The notes under the pieces were generated by a model. The model was not told the origin of the DNA, did not search any database, and worked only from the letters and a program-made list of their open reading frames with translations. Below are positions 5,397 to 6,353 of a DNA stretch of 6,353 nt, in pieces. The position numbers and the translations under genes are program-made. Origin of the DNA: Thermoplasmata archaeon (GTDB taxonomy: Archaea > Thermoplasmatota > E2 > DHVEG-1); NCBI GenBank assembly GCA_003649715.1, contig QMSS01000081.1, forward strand, positions 1 to 6,353, given 5' to 3'. Every line of letters begins with the position of its first letter. The first letter of the stretch is position 1.

Positions 5397-6353
5397 ATGG
5401 TAGAGGAAAACATTTCAGTGCTGCTTGATGAAAAAAGAATTTTCAAACCATCTGAGGAGCTTGTACAGCAGACAAATGTTAAACAATGGATGGAAGAGCA
5501 TAACATAGAAACTGTTGATGAGCTCTTCAAAAAAGCAGAGAACTACGAATGGTTCTGGAGTGAGGTTGCAAAAGATCTAGTTGAATGGTATAAACCATAT
5601 GATAAGGTTGTCGAATGGAATCCTCCATGGGTTAAATGGTTTGTAGGCGCTAAATACAACATAGTTCATGATGCATTGGATAGACATGTTAGAAGCTGGA
5701 GGAAAAATAAGGTTGCTTATATCTTTGAAGGAGAACCAGGGGATGTCAGGAAACTGACATACAATGATCTCTATATAGAGGTCAACAAGTTCGCTAATGC
5801 ATTAAAAAGCCTGGGCGTACGTAAGGGAGACAGAGTAGGAATCTATATGCCTATGCTTCCTGAACTTCCAATAGCTATGCTTGCCTGTGCTAAGATTGGC
5901 GCTATTCATTCTGTTGTGTTTTCAGGTTTCAGTGCCCTTGCCTTTAGAGATAGAGTCAATGACTGTGAAGCAAAGGTTGTTGTAACATGTGATAGCTTCT
6001 ACAGAAGGGGCAAAAAAGTCTCCCTTAAAAGTCAGACCGACGAGGCACTACAAAATGCTCCTAGCGTTGAGCATGTAATTGTGTTTAAACGAACAGGTGA
6101 TCCAGTTCCATGGACTGAGGGAAGAGACATTTGGTGGCATGAACTTGTAAAAGATATGCCTAAAACATGTGAGACAGAGAGACTAGATGCTAATGACCCC
6201 CTGTTTTTCCTCTACACTTCTGGGACAACAGGTAAACCAAAGGGTATTATTCATGCACATGGCGGATATGCTGTTGGCATTGCATATACTCTCAAATGGG
6301 TCTTTGATCTAAAAGATGAGGACATCTGGTGGTGCGCCGCTGACATCGGATGG
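5397..6353 (+). CDS. acs: Acetyl-CoA synthetase, AMP-forming, N-terminal 319 residues, cut by window end
   Basis: It activates acetate with ATP and CoA through acetyl-AMP to acetyl-CoA, AMP and PPi. The visible half is typical of the ACS branch of the ANL superfamily: WFVGAKYNIVHDALDRH (81-97), YIFEGEPGDVRKLTYNDLY (108-126), HSVVFSGFSALAFRDRV (171-187), the CoA-phosphate-binding region YRRGKKVSLK (202-211, where many homologues have RGGK or RAGR), the phosphate-binding loop YTSGTTGKPKG (273-283) and WWCAADIGW at the cut. The family is about 620-660 residues. The next residues would be the V-T that help shape the acyl pocket, and the pocket tryptophan and the C-terminal lysine (acetylation site) are also outside, so acetate rather than propionate is assumed from overall resemblance. 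The start at 5397 has GAGGTGA nine bases upstream. With ATP-citrate lyase opposite, it gives the cell a second, acetate-fed source of acetyl-CoA. Confidence 0.93.
   Translation, partial: MVEENISVLLDEKRIFKPSEELVQQTNVKQWMEEHNIETVDELFKKAENYEWFWSEVAKDLVEWYKPYDKVVEWNPPWVKWFVGAKYNIVHDALDRHVRSWRKNKVAYIFEGEPGDVRKLTYNDLYIEVNKFANALKSLGVRKGDRVGIYMPMLPELPIAMLACAKIGAIHSVVFSGFSALAFRDRVNDCEAKVVVTCDSFYRRGKKVSLKSQTDEALQNAPSVEHVIVFKRTGDPVPWTEGRDIWWHELVKDMPKTCETERLDANDPLFFLYTSGTTGKPKGIIHAHGGYAVGIAYTLKWVFDLKDEDIWWCAADIGW

Noticed and set aside
5297..5530. Minus-strand open frame of 77 codons with a hydrophobic end
   Set aside because: It overlaps the acs promoter and the first acs codons; low-complexity Ser/Cys composition and no ribosome binding site.

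Overview
The window is a compact stretch of central carbon metabolism from an AT-rich prokaryote, probably an archaeon. The archaeal case rests on three intergenic CTTATA-type TATA boxes, each preceded by an ACAA-type element resembling an archaeal BRE, on GGAGG/GAGGTGA ribosome binding sites, and on a stand-alone Lrp-type ligand-binding (RAM) protein. The metabolic proteins themselves would not exclude a bacterium such as an Aquificae- or Nitrospirae-like lineage, and I cannot name a genus.

Minus strand, reading right to left from about 4310 to 1: a three-gene cluster acn (aconitase, complete) - aclB (ATP-citrate lyase small, ATP-grasp subunit, complete) - aclA (ATP-citrate lyase large subunit, cut by the window edge after 274 codons). 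The gaps are 78 and 31 bases, so the genes are probably one transcript. Aconitase interconverts isocitrate and citrate, and ATP-citrate lyase cleaves citrate with ATP and CoA into acetyl-CoA and oxaloacetate. This is the citrate-cleaving half of the reductive TCA cycle, or a route for exporting acetyl-CoA from citrate.

Positions 4159-4601 form a 443-base divergent intergenic region with no gene. It is rich in short repeats: a perfect 11-base tandem repeat just downstream of the likely acn TATA box, an array of five AGACAT hexamers with repeated 9/11-base spacing, an inverted repeat in the presumed acn leader, and smaller direct repeats near the plus-strand promoter. It looks like a regulated control region.

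Plus strand: a 230-residue protein built of two tandem RAM-like modules with no DNA-binding domain (4602-5294), then, after a 102-base gap with its own strong TATA box, an AMP-forming acetyl-CoA synthetase (acs; 319 codons present, cut by the window end).

Taken together, both arms meet at acetyl-CoA: one makes it from citrate and the other from acetate, each at the cost of ATP. The RAM-domain protein between them is a reasonable candidate for a metabolite sensor of this node, but that role is inference from family resemblance and position.
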